This document shows positions 1 through 10,294 of a DNA stretch of 64,000 bases, piece after piece. This DNA is from Plasmopara viticola. Its lineage: Eukaryota > Oomycota > Peronosporomycetes > Peronosporales > Peronosporaceae. The translations under genes were made by a program, and so were the position numbers. Where the stretch lies: the NCBI GenBank assembly GCA_001695595.3, contig MBPM02000041.1, positions 1-64,000 of the forward strand. Direction: 5' to 3'. Below the pieces are notes generated by a model, which saw nothing but the letters and a program-made list of their open reading frames with translations, had not been told where the DNA came from and searched no databases. Position 1 is the stretch's first letter. Every line of letters begins with the position of its first letter.

Positions 1-348
1 AACCCTAAACCCTAAACCTAAACCCTAAACCCTAAACCCTAAACCCTAAACCCTAAACCCTAACCCTAAACCCTAAACCCTAAACCCTAAACCCTAAACC
101 CTAAACCCTAAACCCTAAACCCTAAACCCTAAACCCTAAACCCTAAACCCTAAACCCTAAACCCTAAACCCTAAACCCTAAACCCTAAAAACCCTAAACC
201 CTAAACCCTAAACCCTAAACCCTAAACCCTAAACCCTAAACCCTAAACCCTAAACCCTAAACCCTAAACCCTAAACCCTAAACCCTAAACCCTAAACCCT
301 AAACCCTAAAACCCTAAACCCTAAAACCCTAAACCCTAAACCCTAAAG
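1..348. repeat. Telomere, (CCCTAAA)n
   Basis: About 49 uninterrupted copies of CCCTAAA, the C-rich strand of the TTTAGGG telomere repeat used by oomycetes and plants, run from the first base to about base 348. The C-rich strand reading 5' to 3' inward means that base 1 is the outer, chromosome-end side. A few length variants (CCTAAA near 16, CCCTAA near 60, and forms with four or five A near 187 and 305-325) are scattered through the array. Unique sequence starts at about 349. Confidence 0.98.
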
Positions 349-1640
349 AAGGAAGATTCCTTCTTCTTTTGCCCGCCTCTTGACTTGACAAATCTTGGCT
401 TCGTTTTGATGTTGTTGTCTACAACTCCGTCTGCAATGGCAGGACGAGCTGTACTGGCCTGAGCGATTAAATCCAATTGACCACTGGCACTTGCCACATC
501 TTGTGGATTCGGTGCTCGAGTGCGACGTTAGACGTTATTTTCTCTTGTCGTCGAGAGCGCCTATTTTGTTCAGCTGACGAGATCTTGGGCTCGAAGATGG
601 GTGCTCAGCCGTACTGCCAATCCATTGACGTTCCTTGTACAATTTACCCAAAACCTCGAGAGTAAGAATGTAGCTGACTTAAATTTTTTGATGTCTACAC
701 CTCTTGTACAAACGGATAGTAAACCTTCCAAAAACTATTGGGTTTGCTAATTAGGACGCTTTAACACTTAGTGACGTCGCGTACTAAGCTCTTTGCATCT
801 GAGTCCTTAAATCCGGGATTTCGTGATTGGTTGGACAAGTTCCAGCTGTTTCACCGTTGACAAGCACAAGCTCTGTTTCGATGCAAATATGCAGTTGTTA
901 AAGGTTTTATTGGGTTTTTCTCTCCTAAAAGTATAATAAATACTCTTTAAGTTTAATAATTACCTTTTTGCAAGGATATTTTTTGTAGTTTTTTTTAAAT
1001 TAAAGTAATGTTTTTAAGATTTGTTATTTTGTTGAAATGCTTTTATTTGGACCAACTATGATATTTTTGCATTTTCTTTGAAAATATCGCTAAGTTTCAT
1101 GTAAAATTTGCAGCCCAAAAAAAGTCGGCGTTAGACAGCCAAAATTCGCCACCACGTAATTTTTGCGGATTTGAATCCCACTAGTCACATATTACTGATT
1201 GGAGAAATGGCTGAGTGGTTAACTGTGTTTTTTTAGATAAAGTTCTCATAGGTTCAAAATCTACTTCCTTCAATAATTAAAAAATATTCGCTTATATTTT
1301 TATGTGTCTTTTTTTTAAAAAGTATCAATTACTTATACCCCGTTTCGTACACTACTTGAAATATTCATGAAAAAAAATAGAGTTTGATGAAGTTAAATTC
1401 CTCGAATTCATATCTTTAAACAATTTATGATCAATCAGAAATCAATATACTAATCGGTACAAACGGTGGTTATTACGATCGATATATAATTGAAGTGGAG
1501 TCAATCCATCAGAAATCTTTTACAAATATTAAATGAAACCCTTGAAAAGTGCTGATGCCAACCATTTCATGGCAGTACCAGGCTATACGTCAAAGCAGGG
1601 TGTAAGCATCAAAATTACTTGTATGCCGCTTGAATACAAA
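349..1640. other. Subtelomeric AT-rich DNA, no gene seen
   Basis: Very AT-rich sequence with long T and A runs, mainly between 900 and 1500. The only open frames are short, of random composition and without an upstream initiator. Apart from the tRNA-like stretch at about 1201, nothing recognisable is present. Confidence 0.6.
1201..1270 (+). pseudogene. tRNA-Ser-like relic or tRNA-derived SINE head
   Basis: The first 22 bases resemble the 5' end of a eukaryotic tRNA-Ser, including a match to the A-box consensus (TGGCTGAGTGG at 1208-1218). A B-box-like GGTTCAAAATC follows at about 1251-1261. The acceptor ends (GGAGAAA versus ACTTCCT) do not pair properly and no clean anticodon stem forms, so this is not a working tRNA. 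It could be a dead tRNA gene or the head of a tRNA-derived SINE. Confidence 0.4.
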
Positions 1641-3130
1641 GCTGCGTGCTCGATATGTCAACTAGCGATGAATAACACAACGACCCTGAGTCGGGTAGTA
1701 AGCCGCATAGTTATTAGTCCACTAAGCTGATTGGTTTTGAGACAGCTTTGGCGATCGGGACAATTGTTGTACATCTTGTTTGCGTGACACATTAACTTGT
1801 TGAAGCAGATAGCAATTAAAGAACAAATAACAAATAGCTGTCTTTTGCTTTAAAATCAGTCAGCTTATTGACAAGTCGAATGGAGATACGAGAATTACCT
1901 ACATGCAACTCTGACGTTACCTGGATATAATATAATGTCACATTAGAGAAACAAAAACCAACAAAGAGGAAAAGACACATCCAGACGCATACAAGAAGCA
2001 ATAGATGAAAAACAGTTCCATGCTGCTTTGCATGGAACTGTTATTCATCTATCGATCAAGTAGCGTTTCAACATTTAAACCACTCGCATGGCGCCAAACT
2101 AATCAGCTACGCAAGCTATGAGCTTAATATTTCAACTAGCAGTCATTGACACAACAAACACTCTTAGGCACCTAACGGGCAATAAACCGCATAACCGCTG
2201 TCTATTATTTGCTTAATTTGGCTTTTACAAGAAACAGCTATACGACAGAAGATCAAATAGTTGTGTTTCTCGTTTCTGTGACTCATTGACTTGTCGGATT
2301 ATATAGCAGTTGATTAATTACAACGTCGAGCAATTTTCACGGTATTTACAGTTAGCGGAGAAAAGGTAAGACGGGAGGCAAAAAGAAGCTAGGCGTAAAG
2401 CTGGCGTTGCTAGGATACAAGATAATGTTACATTTAAAGACAAGAGAAACCAAGAGAAGAATACACATACAGATTTTTTTTATTAGTAACAATGAAAATG
2501 TTCTCCATGCTGGCAAATTTTGGGCACTAGCAACGAAATGTACATTTAAAAAAGCGCTGAACTCATACAGTAAGAAGCTATTTACTGATTTAGGGCATCA
2601 ATATCTAAGCCTTTCGCATGCCTCTAGATTGTTCGACCATGCAAGCCACGTGCTTAATATGTCAATTAGCGGTCATGGCACAACAAACACCATCGATCGA
2701 TTAACAAGCAATCAGACAAAAATCACTATTCGACTGTGACACATCAACGTGCCGTGTCAGATAGCATTCGATCGATTGCGACAGCAAGTTTTGTTGTGTG
2801 ATACAATCAGTCAGCATATTTTTTAGTAGGCTAAGAGGACAAGAATAAGCTAAATATGAAGACTTCTAATAAACAGGATTGAAGTATAAGAACGAACTTA
2901 TTCCATGCTGGTAGAACTTAAAGACAAACTACGACACACATTTATGAAAGTGCAGAGGCCAACAGTTTTGATAATGACATGCTGTACGCTGAAGCAGAGT
3001 TGAGCGCTTAATGACGCTAGAATATATATTCATGCAGGCTACATTACATGTGAAAAGCGGCCAATGACACGAGAAAATATCGATCAGTTGCCAGGCAATG
3101 AACAAGATGATCACTATTAGACGGCAAGCA
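1640..3130. repeat. Degenerate subtelomeric tandem array, period about 0.47-0.5 kb
   Basis: Two motifs recur in the same order. Motif A (core AATATGTCAAYTAGCGRTCAT followed by ACACAACAAACAC) is seen near 1651, 2119 and 2643. Motif B (core TGTGACACATTAACTTGT...CAGATAGCA) is seen near 1783, 2277 and 2737. A fourth, weaker unit is recognisable near 3095-3125 from the shared AGATGATCACTATTAGACG-like string. Spacing between matching motifs is roughly 460-525 bp. The copies are strongly diverged, so the boundaries are approximate. Open frames inside the array, such as 2407-2739, are chance frames. Confidence 0.65.
2001..2052. repeat. Hairpin: 23-bp inverted repeat, 6-bp loop
   Basis: The arms 2001-2023 and 2030-2052 are reverse complements at 22 of 23 positions, separated by TGCTTT. 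The hairpin lies within the second unit of the subtelomeric array and has no equally good counterpart in the other units. Its function is unknown. Confidence 0.85.
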
Positions 3131-5276
3131 AAGCCTTCTACGTGAAAGTAATCTCGAATGGGAAGTGACATTTTATTCTCATGACTCAGGGCTTTATCCA
3201 AATAGCATGTGATTTTTAAACTTATTTTTTTTTCCTCGACGGAAGCGTTCACCACTAAATATTTTAATGAATTCGTTGCACTGCTCGGACGTATTTAGTT
3301 ACATGTATGATCTAGCTTCATCAGCCTAATGTAATTTTAAGAGTATTCAAATGTGAGCATACTTTATTTTCCAATAAGAAAGCACTGATAATAGGATGAC
3401 GTAAGGATATACTGTATGTGACCCGCGATGCGACCCTTGATCTGACGGAATAATTTGCTAACGCGAACGCTTGTGACGCTCAGTAAGACTGCAATGATAA
3501 GCGAGAAACTTTCTTGTGCTAACGCTTACTACGGCTGGTAGGATGAACGTAACTTACAGGCCGATATGACGAAGGAGTAGCCTTTTCACCTCAAACAAGT
3601 TTCTTAGCGTTAGATTTAGAAATACAGCATGCGTTAGAATTAGGAATACAGCATGATAAAAATCATGTAAAAGTTGTATCGTACGAATAAATCCAGTTTT
3701 AGAAAGTGAATATCGAAAGGAGAGACAATTTTTTAACTCTTGCAACGCATCACACAATATACTTTGTTGATTTTTAAGATATCTCTATCACTATGCGCCT
3801 ATTGACTTTTTTCGAATTACGTGGCGCACTGCTGGCATCTGGTACGTCACAGCCTCAAATTAGTTTAAATGTGTATACATGCATCGTACAGATAAGCTAG
3901 TTTTGGTGTTAAGAACTGGCTTTTGCTATAAAAAGTCTTATATAAGAATGATGGCTCGCAGAACCTTTTTCGGCATTTACGTAAATTTGCAAACTGAGTC
4001 ATATCGAAACCAAAAAATGGTGCCTTTACTTTGAAAATGAATTTAGTAGCTTAATTAAAGCCAGTATTGTATTCAATATAATAGTTTTTAATGTGCAGTC
4101 TACTGCGCAAGAGAATAGTCATTAATCGAAAGATCATATACCTTCCTGCACTCCTCCTTTGTGCAAGGTGCGATGTGACTTTGTTACACCTGGTAGCACT
4201 TGCAGTCAGTCATATGCTTACGCGGGTAATTTTCCACTCTAAAGTCTACTAGAGGTTCCAAGACGAATTGAAGTACCTTCTCCATCTATCGGATGTGCAT
4301 TTAGCGTAAATCATAAGTCTTGCTTACACTGAGTAGGTGGCTGCATTTGCAGCCAACTCTTGTGTCGAGCAGCTGAAACGCAAAACGGCGTTTGATATTT
4401 TTGAGCCAAACTTATGCTCTCGCAATTGGCTAGCACAGTCTTTGGTAACCCTAGCGCCCTACTATAAGGTCCAAGTTGGTTTGTTGTCTCTTTTGAATCA
4501 AGGAGGTAGAGATGACCACTAATGTGGCCTGACAATAGCCGCTTTCATCAAGGAAAGTGTGATTAATTGTGGTCGTCGCACTTTTTATCTAAAAGGTCGG
4601 AATGTTTTCCGTCAAGAGTACTATTTTCAAATGTTTTTCACTTGATAAGTCATGAAGGGGCAGATAAAATTATACTAGTTACCATGCTTCTTTGCTCGCA
4701 AGTAAATAAGGCGCGAATGTCTTGAAGATTAATGGAGTTGATGGCCTCTATCTCTAAATAATTACTCTGCAAACCGGTCAAATTTTGTTCATGGACGGTC
4801 TCCAAGACAGTCCTTCACGCAGTCAACTCTTTGATTGCAGGCAGGGACAAAATGTTAAATTGCTCATTGGGAAGTCTACGGTCACGGATGGGCTTGCTTT
4901 TTCGGGTTGCCTTGGTTGAGTATCCAAATTTCTGAGAAGTGTTTGTCTCTAGGCTTGCTGTTTCGAGTCCTAATGAGCTTAACTATTGCCGAGCAAAGCT
5001 ACATCGCTGCGGTAAAGAAGGATATATGCTCCGTGCCTGAGGCGACAAATCGAAATTTCGTCTTGCTCAAGGTCCAAGAGAGATTGCTGGCAGAAATCGC
5101 GATCTCATGGCCAGGAAAGCGCTAGTTATGAATTTGAGTGAGGCACTGCAGAGAAGAACACCAGTCCTCATGAAGGGTATGTAGCAGATACAGTTAATAG
5201 GAAATTGCATTTGTGCACTTGAAGAAGGACTTGAATAAGGTGGGCACCCAAAAACTTACGAGTATACGAAAATATA
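3131..5276. other. No gene or element recognised
   Basis: AT-rich noncoding-looking DNA. All frames are short (under about 75 codons), overlap on both strands and show no domain or splice pattern that I recognise. Confidence 0.5.
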
Positions 5277-5317
5277 AAAAAAACATTACAAGCGTTTAAT
5301 GCTTGTAATGTTTTTTT
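5277..5317. repeat. Hairpin: perfect 17-bp inverted repeat
   Basis: The arms 5277-5293 (A-run plus CATTACAAGC) and 5301-5317 (GCTTGTAATG plus T-run) are perfectly complementary around a 7-base loop GTTTAAT. It looks like a strong terminator-type stem, but no gene ends here on either strand, so a fold-back or MITE remnant is as likely. Confidence 0.85.
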
Positions 5318-6161
5318 GGAATTAGATCATATAATGCTGAAGCGAAAATGCGCGCATCTTTGGTTTGACTCACTATTTGGTTCTTCATTGCGTTGAGCCT
5401 CGCGTTGATCCTCAACAATTTGGCACACGGGACAAGAATGGTGTAAAAGGTACACACCGAGCTCTAGTAAGACCACTAGATGAAAGAATTTGGTTAAAAG
5501 GGAGCTGCAACATAAGGGCGGCATTGCGCGTGCGTTAAGCACTTCGTAGTATCCTACTCAGAAATTTCGCTTGGCGTCGTGAGAAGCCAGAAATTAAGGG
5601 TCGTTATGGGGTGGCACTGTCACCTTATTTGAGATTGAACAAACGCTCAGGGTCTTATAACTTGAAAATAAATACCTTAAGCAAATAATTTCTCGTCTAT
5701 GATCTTAGAGTACAAGTCTTTACTGGACGGGTCGACGACGACCCGCGTTATGGATATCTCACTTTCAACATAATGTCAAGCCAGGCATTAATCTCGTGAG
5801 GTTTTGGGTGCGAGTATGAAGTTACTCTTACCATGTACCAGTTTAGAGCCAAAAAATGCTGCTTTTAATTAGAGCACTCGTTTTTCTTGTTTTTCGATCA
5901 CAACGGCCTTTTAAAAGTCGGTCTAGAGCTTTTCCTCCTCAGCCTTGCGCCTTCTACGTGAGGAGCAGCAGCTCTTGCTCGACCGAGTGCTTGCACTTGA
6001 GATTGCTCTCAAAGTCGACCTTGGCTGTCGGGCCACAAATCCTTCGGGTGATCTCGGACCCTCAAGGACTTTGTGTATAGATGAAGTTCTTAGCTGTATA
6101 ATTTTAAGCCTTACAGTCCGTTCGACCGCCGCACGTCTCAGTGGAATGTATAAACGGCGTC
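5318..6161. other. No clear gene; short Leu-rich frame
   Basis: The + strand frame 5945-6259 starts with a short leucine-rich, heptad-like stretch (RLLREEQQLLLDRVLALEIAL), which may be a scrap of an old coiled-coil gene. The rest of the frame has no recognisable content and runs through the hairpin at 6162-6197, which argues against a live gene. Confidence 0.25.
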
Positions 6162-6197
6162 GGAAAGTGTTATCCTTCGTGAAGGATAACACTTTCC
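6162..6197. repeat. Hairpin: perfect 17-bp inverted repeat, 2-bp loop
   Basis: GGAAAGTGTTATCCTTC (6162-6178) is followed by GT and then its exact reverse complement (6181-6197). A stem with a 2-base spacer is unusual for ordinary terminators and resembles a small fold-back duplication. Confidence 0.9.
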
Positions 6198-7557
6198 TTC
6201 AAAATCATCCAGCCGTTCTCATCTTACACGCAAAGATAATCGCATATACGACGCATTGAAGAGGTACCGTGTTTCATATGAGACTCCCATTAATCCTTCG
6301 AGACGCCCCACATAAATGGAGGGTACATCGTTACCGTCTGGAAAAGGCTGACCGTTTACGCCGTACCATGACTTCTAAAAATCGTAAAAATATAGTTGGA
6401 ATAATTGCCAATCCGATGATAAGGACCTTTGGAGCTTTAATATTGCACTTTAATGTATGGCACGCAATCTTTTACAGGTGGCCTTTTAGCCCAACAACGA
6501 CAGCTTTTCTTTTCGGCATGATCTCTCGAAATCGACAATATTCACGTCTCTATGCTTTGTAAGACGCTTCACTAAACTTCTCTTCGCTGTTTCTAAATTT
6601 CGGTCATCTTAAGCAGCAAGACAAATGGCACGCTTACTTCTGACGTTCGGTATTTTTTTTCGGTCAAATCAGTGCTATATGCTACGTCAATACTTTAATT
6701 GTTTGCTGTTTTTAATATCTTCTCTAAGTCTCTAGTCTTTAAAGTGAAAGTTGAACTTACTGGAACACTTAAAATTGACAGATTATGTTATTAGACATAA
6801 AGCGACAGGTAACACCTATTCAATCATTTAAATTTCTCGAGCAGCTCATTCGAGCTCTGTCGAAGTCTTTAGCCACGGATGAAAGCTTGCCGTACCCTTC
6901 TTTGCATCATTAAGCAGCTTTAGAATGCAACAATCGTCTTAGCTTTGCGCGAGATAATTCCATGCCGTCTTTACAACAGTACATGTTATTTACTGGCATA
7001 GTATTGATAATATAGCTGTTTAAGATATGAAATTTTAGCTTTTTGATAACGCGATTTCCGCGAAATGAACGCATGGGTGAGGCAATATTTACCATGGTTT
7101 GGAAATTGAAGGCGTCGTGTTTTAGCTTCTTTGCTGTTATATTAGGGCTAGTCTAGTGATTTCTGGATGCTCTGGCCGATTACAGGGCTCAAGCAGGGCT
7201 GCTAGAGGGACGCTAAAACCCTACCCTAAAGGGCAAATTTTTTAGAGAAAACTAAAGGGTTTACCGGTATTTCAAATGCATTTTTCGCGCTGTCGACGTC
7301 GACATATAACATTAGTCTCAGAGATTTAAGATGAGAAAAATTTGCAATCTTTGACGCAATCGTTGACCTACAGAGGCTTACGCCCGTTTCAGTGACAAGT
7401 CGTTTAATTCAAAAGCACAAAATCTGTATTTTGCAAAAGTATACTGCAGGTAATAGAAGGGTCTTTCAGGGGAAGGGCAGGGGAACGACCCCTGGGAGAA
7501 ACAAAAGGCAATTTGCATAGTCCAAGAAGTATCCGCCCTCTTACTGATAATTCAACC
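6198..7557. other. Intergenic region upstream of the Myb gene
   Basis: No gene is recognised. A two-copy telomere-like string (AAAACCCTACCCTAAAGGG) lies at about 7215-7233, and CTAAAGGGTTTACC follows at about 7252. No clear oomycete initiator was found immediately upstream of the start at 7558, so the promoter is not placed. Confidence 0.4.
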
Positions 7558-9978
7558 ATGGCGGACACGACCACTGACAATCAGCCGGAGCCGGCACCAC
7601 CCACGGACTCGATGAGTGCCGACAATTTTGGTGACTTATTGGCGCAGCTGCTACAATCCTTACCTGCCGAGGCGTCGCGACTCTTTCTCATGGCGCTCAG
7701 TGGCCTCTCTCCAAGCGAGAGTGCCGAGCTTTGCCGCTATGTTGACCGCTTGCGGGATGAGAAACAGTTTCGCGTGATAAAAGCCATGGCTGAGTCCACC
7801 GTTGATGGCAAGAAGAAGTTTATCTTGAACTTGCGCGAAAAATTTATTGTGCAGCAAGCCAAATTGGCCGAAATACAAGCGCAGGAGGAGCAGAACATGG
7901 AGTCTCACTTGAAGCGCAAGCAGGCGCTTACCGGTAGGTGACACCAGTCTCGTGTTTTATGGAGTTTATACTAATGATAGTTACGATCAACATAATTGTG
8001 CAGCTGCTAGTCGCGTAACGATGCTTAGTGGCGGCGCAAATAAATTTCATTCATTTAATGCGGTTATTGGTCCCGATGGGTAAGTTGAGTCTTTCCCTAG
8101 CTTCTATATGCTTGGTGCGTGATGTACTTTCTGTCGTGGCTCCAGCACAGAGAGTGATGGGAATAATCTGACTGTACAACAATTGGCCGGAATGCCGAAT
8201 GCGGATGGAGTTGTTACCGGACGCTCGTTGTCTTCGTCGTCGGTAGTAATCTCCAAGGAAGACATATCACAAATGGGACGGTTGCTTAGCAATTCTCACA
8301 TTGGAGACTCAGAAAGGAACCTTCGTGAATTGGAAATCAATAAGAAGGGGTTTGTCTTAAAAGATAAAAGTGCAACGGCCTCAACACTAGAAGACGACAT
8401 CTCAGTGTCCAAGCGAGATCGTCCTGAGAGCACCCGTGCGCTTGTTGAAAGCGATCAGAAGCCTACGCAGCGCACTCGTCATGACGGAAGCACGTATGAG
8501 GCTGCTAATAGCTACGACGCCGAAAAGTTTGATGAAAATAATGAGGACGGAGAAGATCCCGAAGCTCCGACGACCAAGCGCTGGACTAAGAGCCAGGATG
8601 CGGCTCTTCGTGAAAGCGTGCGTATCCACGGGGAAAAAAATTGGAAGGCGATCGCCGAGCTGGTACCTGGTCGTAATCACGCGCAATGTTTGCAGCGTTG
8701 GCGCAAGGTCCTCAAGCCGGGTCTTGTAAAGGGTCATTGGTCTTTCGAAGAGGATCAAGTTCTTGAGTATCTTGTGACACAAGGTTGTAACAACTGGGGC
8801 CAAATTGCGGAACGTATACCGGGTCGTACCCCCAAACAGTGCCGTGAACGATGGAAGAACCACCTGGACCCAGCAATCAATAAAGGCCCTTACACCGAAG
8901 AGGAAGACTCTGTCATTCTTACCGCACAGGCACGGCTTGGTAATAAGTGGTCACAGATTGCACAGCTCCTTAAGGGACGAACCGAGGATTCTGTCAAGAT
9001 CCGCTGGAAATCGCTTAAGCAAAACCCGAGCAAAGCCGCGGCATCGCACGCTCAGCACAAGAAGAACCAGCAACAAGCACAAGCTGCTGCAGCCCAGCAC
9101 GCGGCAATGGGTTATCACAATTCGGCGCTTATGCGGCAGCGCCAGTTGCAACTGTTGCAGCAACAGCAACATCTCCAAGCGCATACTAATGCCGAAGCTG
9201 TGCAACAGCTCGACCAGCAACAGCAGATGCAGCAAATGCGTCTTCACGAGAAGATGCTGCAGCAGCAAATGCAGCAGGGTCAGCACATTAGCCACGTTGC
9301 TATGTTGACTGAGGACCTCAAGGTTGAATCTTACCAGTCCAATCGCGCTATGCTCATGGGTCACTCTCCTGTTGGCAATCCGAATCCATACGCTGCTACA
9401 GCTTATGCTCAACAGCCCTATGCTCCACCGCAGCAATATGACGGTCAAGACTACGTTGCCACCAATTGCTTTGATCCACGGTATTATGAACGACCAACAC
9501 ATAATGATATTTCTACCTCATCAGCTCATCAAACTGACCATCAGCAACCGGAAAGTGGAGAACCATGGCTCCAGTCTTCCACATCCGCTGCAGACGGCGA
9601 GATCGAACAGCAACAGCAAACTAGAGAGTCTCAGCAACCGGGCGTGAACGGTGCGGGTATGTGGGATCCCTATTCCCGACAAGAGACATCTCAGTTAAGC
9701 CCGTTAAGTCTGCAGGTGAGTAAATTTGTTTTTCAAATCGACGAAGCAGAATCGGCGTACTGCGCCAGCCGTTGGCGCATTGACTTTGGATTGGTTTACT
9801 AATGGGCATTTTGCAGGCGCTGTTGCAAGATCCGGCACGAGCGGGTACATTGGACGCAAATTTCTACCAGCCGGTAGAACAGCAGCCGGAAGAGGCTGTG
9901 TCGTTTGCCATCGGTGACTCAAACTTCGGTGGCACGCCGACTATGACGTTCCCGCACACGCACGCGCAGGCACTTTAA
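7558..9978 (+). CDS. Three-repeat (R1R2R3) Myb DNA-binding protein, four exons
   Basis: Predicted exons are 7558-7933, 8004-8079, 8146-9715 and 9817-9978, giving 727 residues. All three introns (70, 66 and 101 bp) are GT...AG, the reading frame is kept across every junction, and the last intron has a CTAAT branch-like site. Residues 1-125 (exon 1) form an acidic, then helical, Lys/Gln-rich region. Three Myb repeats occupy about residues 296-340, 348-391 and 399-442, with spaced tryptophans at 297/317/336, 349/368/387 and 419/438; the first tryptophan of R3 is replaced by Tyr400. Gln-rich and His-rich stretches follow, typical of activation regions. By family it should be a nuclear sequence-specific transcription regulator; in Phytophthora such Mybs are linked to sporulation and zoospore genes. 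The start at 7558 has a good AACCATGG context and is the first ATG of the frame. Confidence 0.9.
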
Positions 9979-10294
9979 ATTCAATGTATGTACAACATAG
10001 TACTGTTACAGTTTATAACCCTAATTTCCTTGACAGCAAGGATAAAATGGGCTAAATTGCATTTTATACCAATTGGCTTTCTTATTTACCTATTAGCTTT
10101 GGGTTTGCTAGAAAGTTGTTAAGTGTTACCGAAGAGACGTTATTTACCCTGTATACCATAAATCCGGACATGTGCTTTTACACCGGATTAGGTTCATGGT
10201 TTCTCATTTGCTATCCGGATCATTCTTTGTTCTATTGCTTCTTCTGTGTACAACAGAAGCCAAACCCTCTATTGCGTTCTCTCTACCGCTCTCT
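9979..10294 (+). promoter_or_regulatory. Intergenic spacer with initiator-like motif at 10220-10236
   Basis: TCATTCTTTGTTCTATT at 10220-10236 fits the oomycete initiator consensus (YCAYTYY followed by a T-rich flank). It sits about 60-75 bases before the ATG at 10295, a usual distance. If transcription starts here, the in-frame upstream ATG at 10196 is outside the mRNA. Confidence 0.55.

Noticed and set aside
2407..2739. 110-codon + strand frame
   Set aside because: It lies within the degenerate subtelomeric array, has random composition and no equivalent frame in the other units.
7215..7265. Interstitial telomere-like strings before the Myb gene
   Set aside because: Only two repeat units; could be a telobox-like promoter element or chance, not an internal telomere.
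7366..7395. GACCTACAGAGGC string identical to part of the elicitor pseudogenes
   Set aside because: Only 13 bases match and the flanks do not align, so chance is likely.
8402..9502. Long - strand frames opposite the Myb gene
   Set aside because: They are antisense shadows of the Gln-rich and Myb-coding exon; no domains and biased composition mirror the + strand codons.
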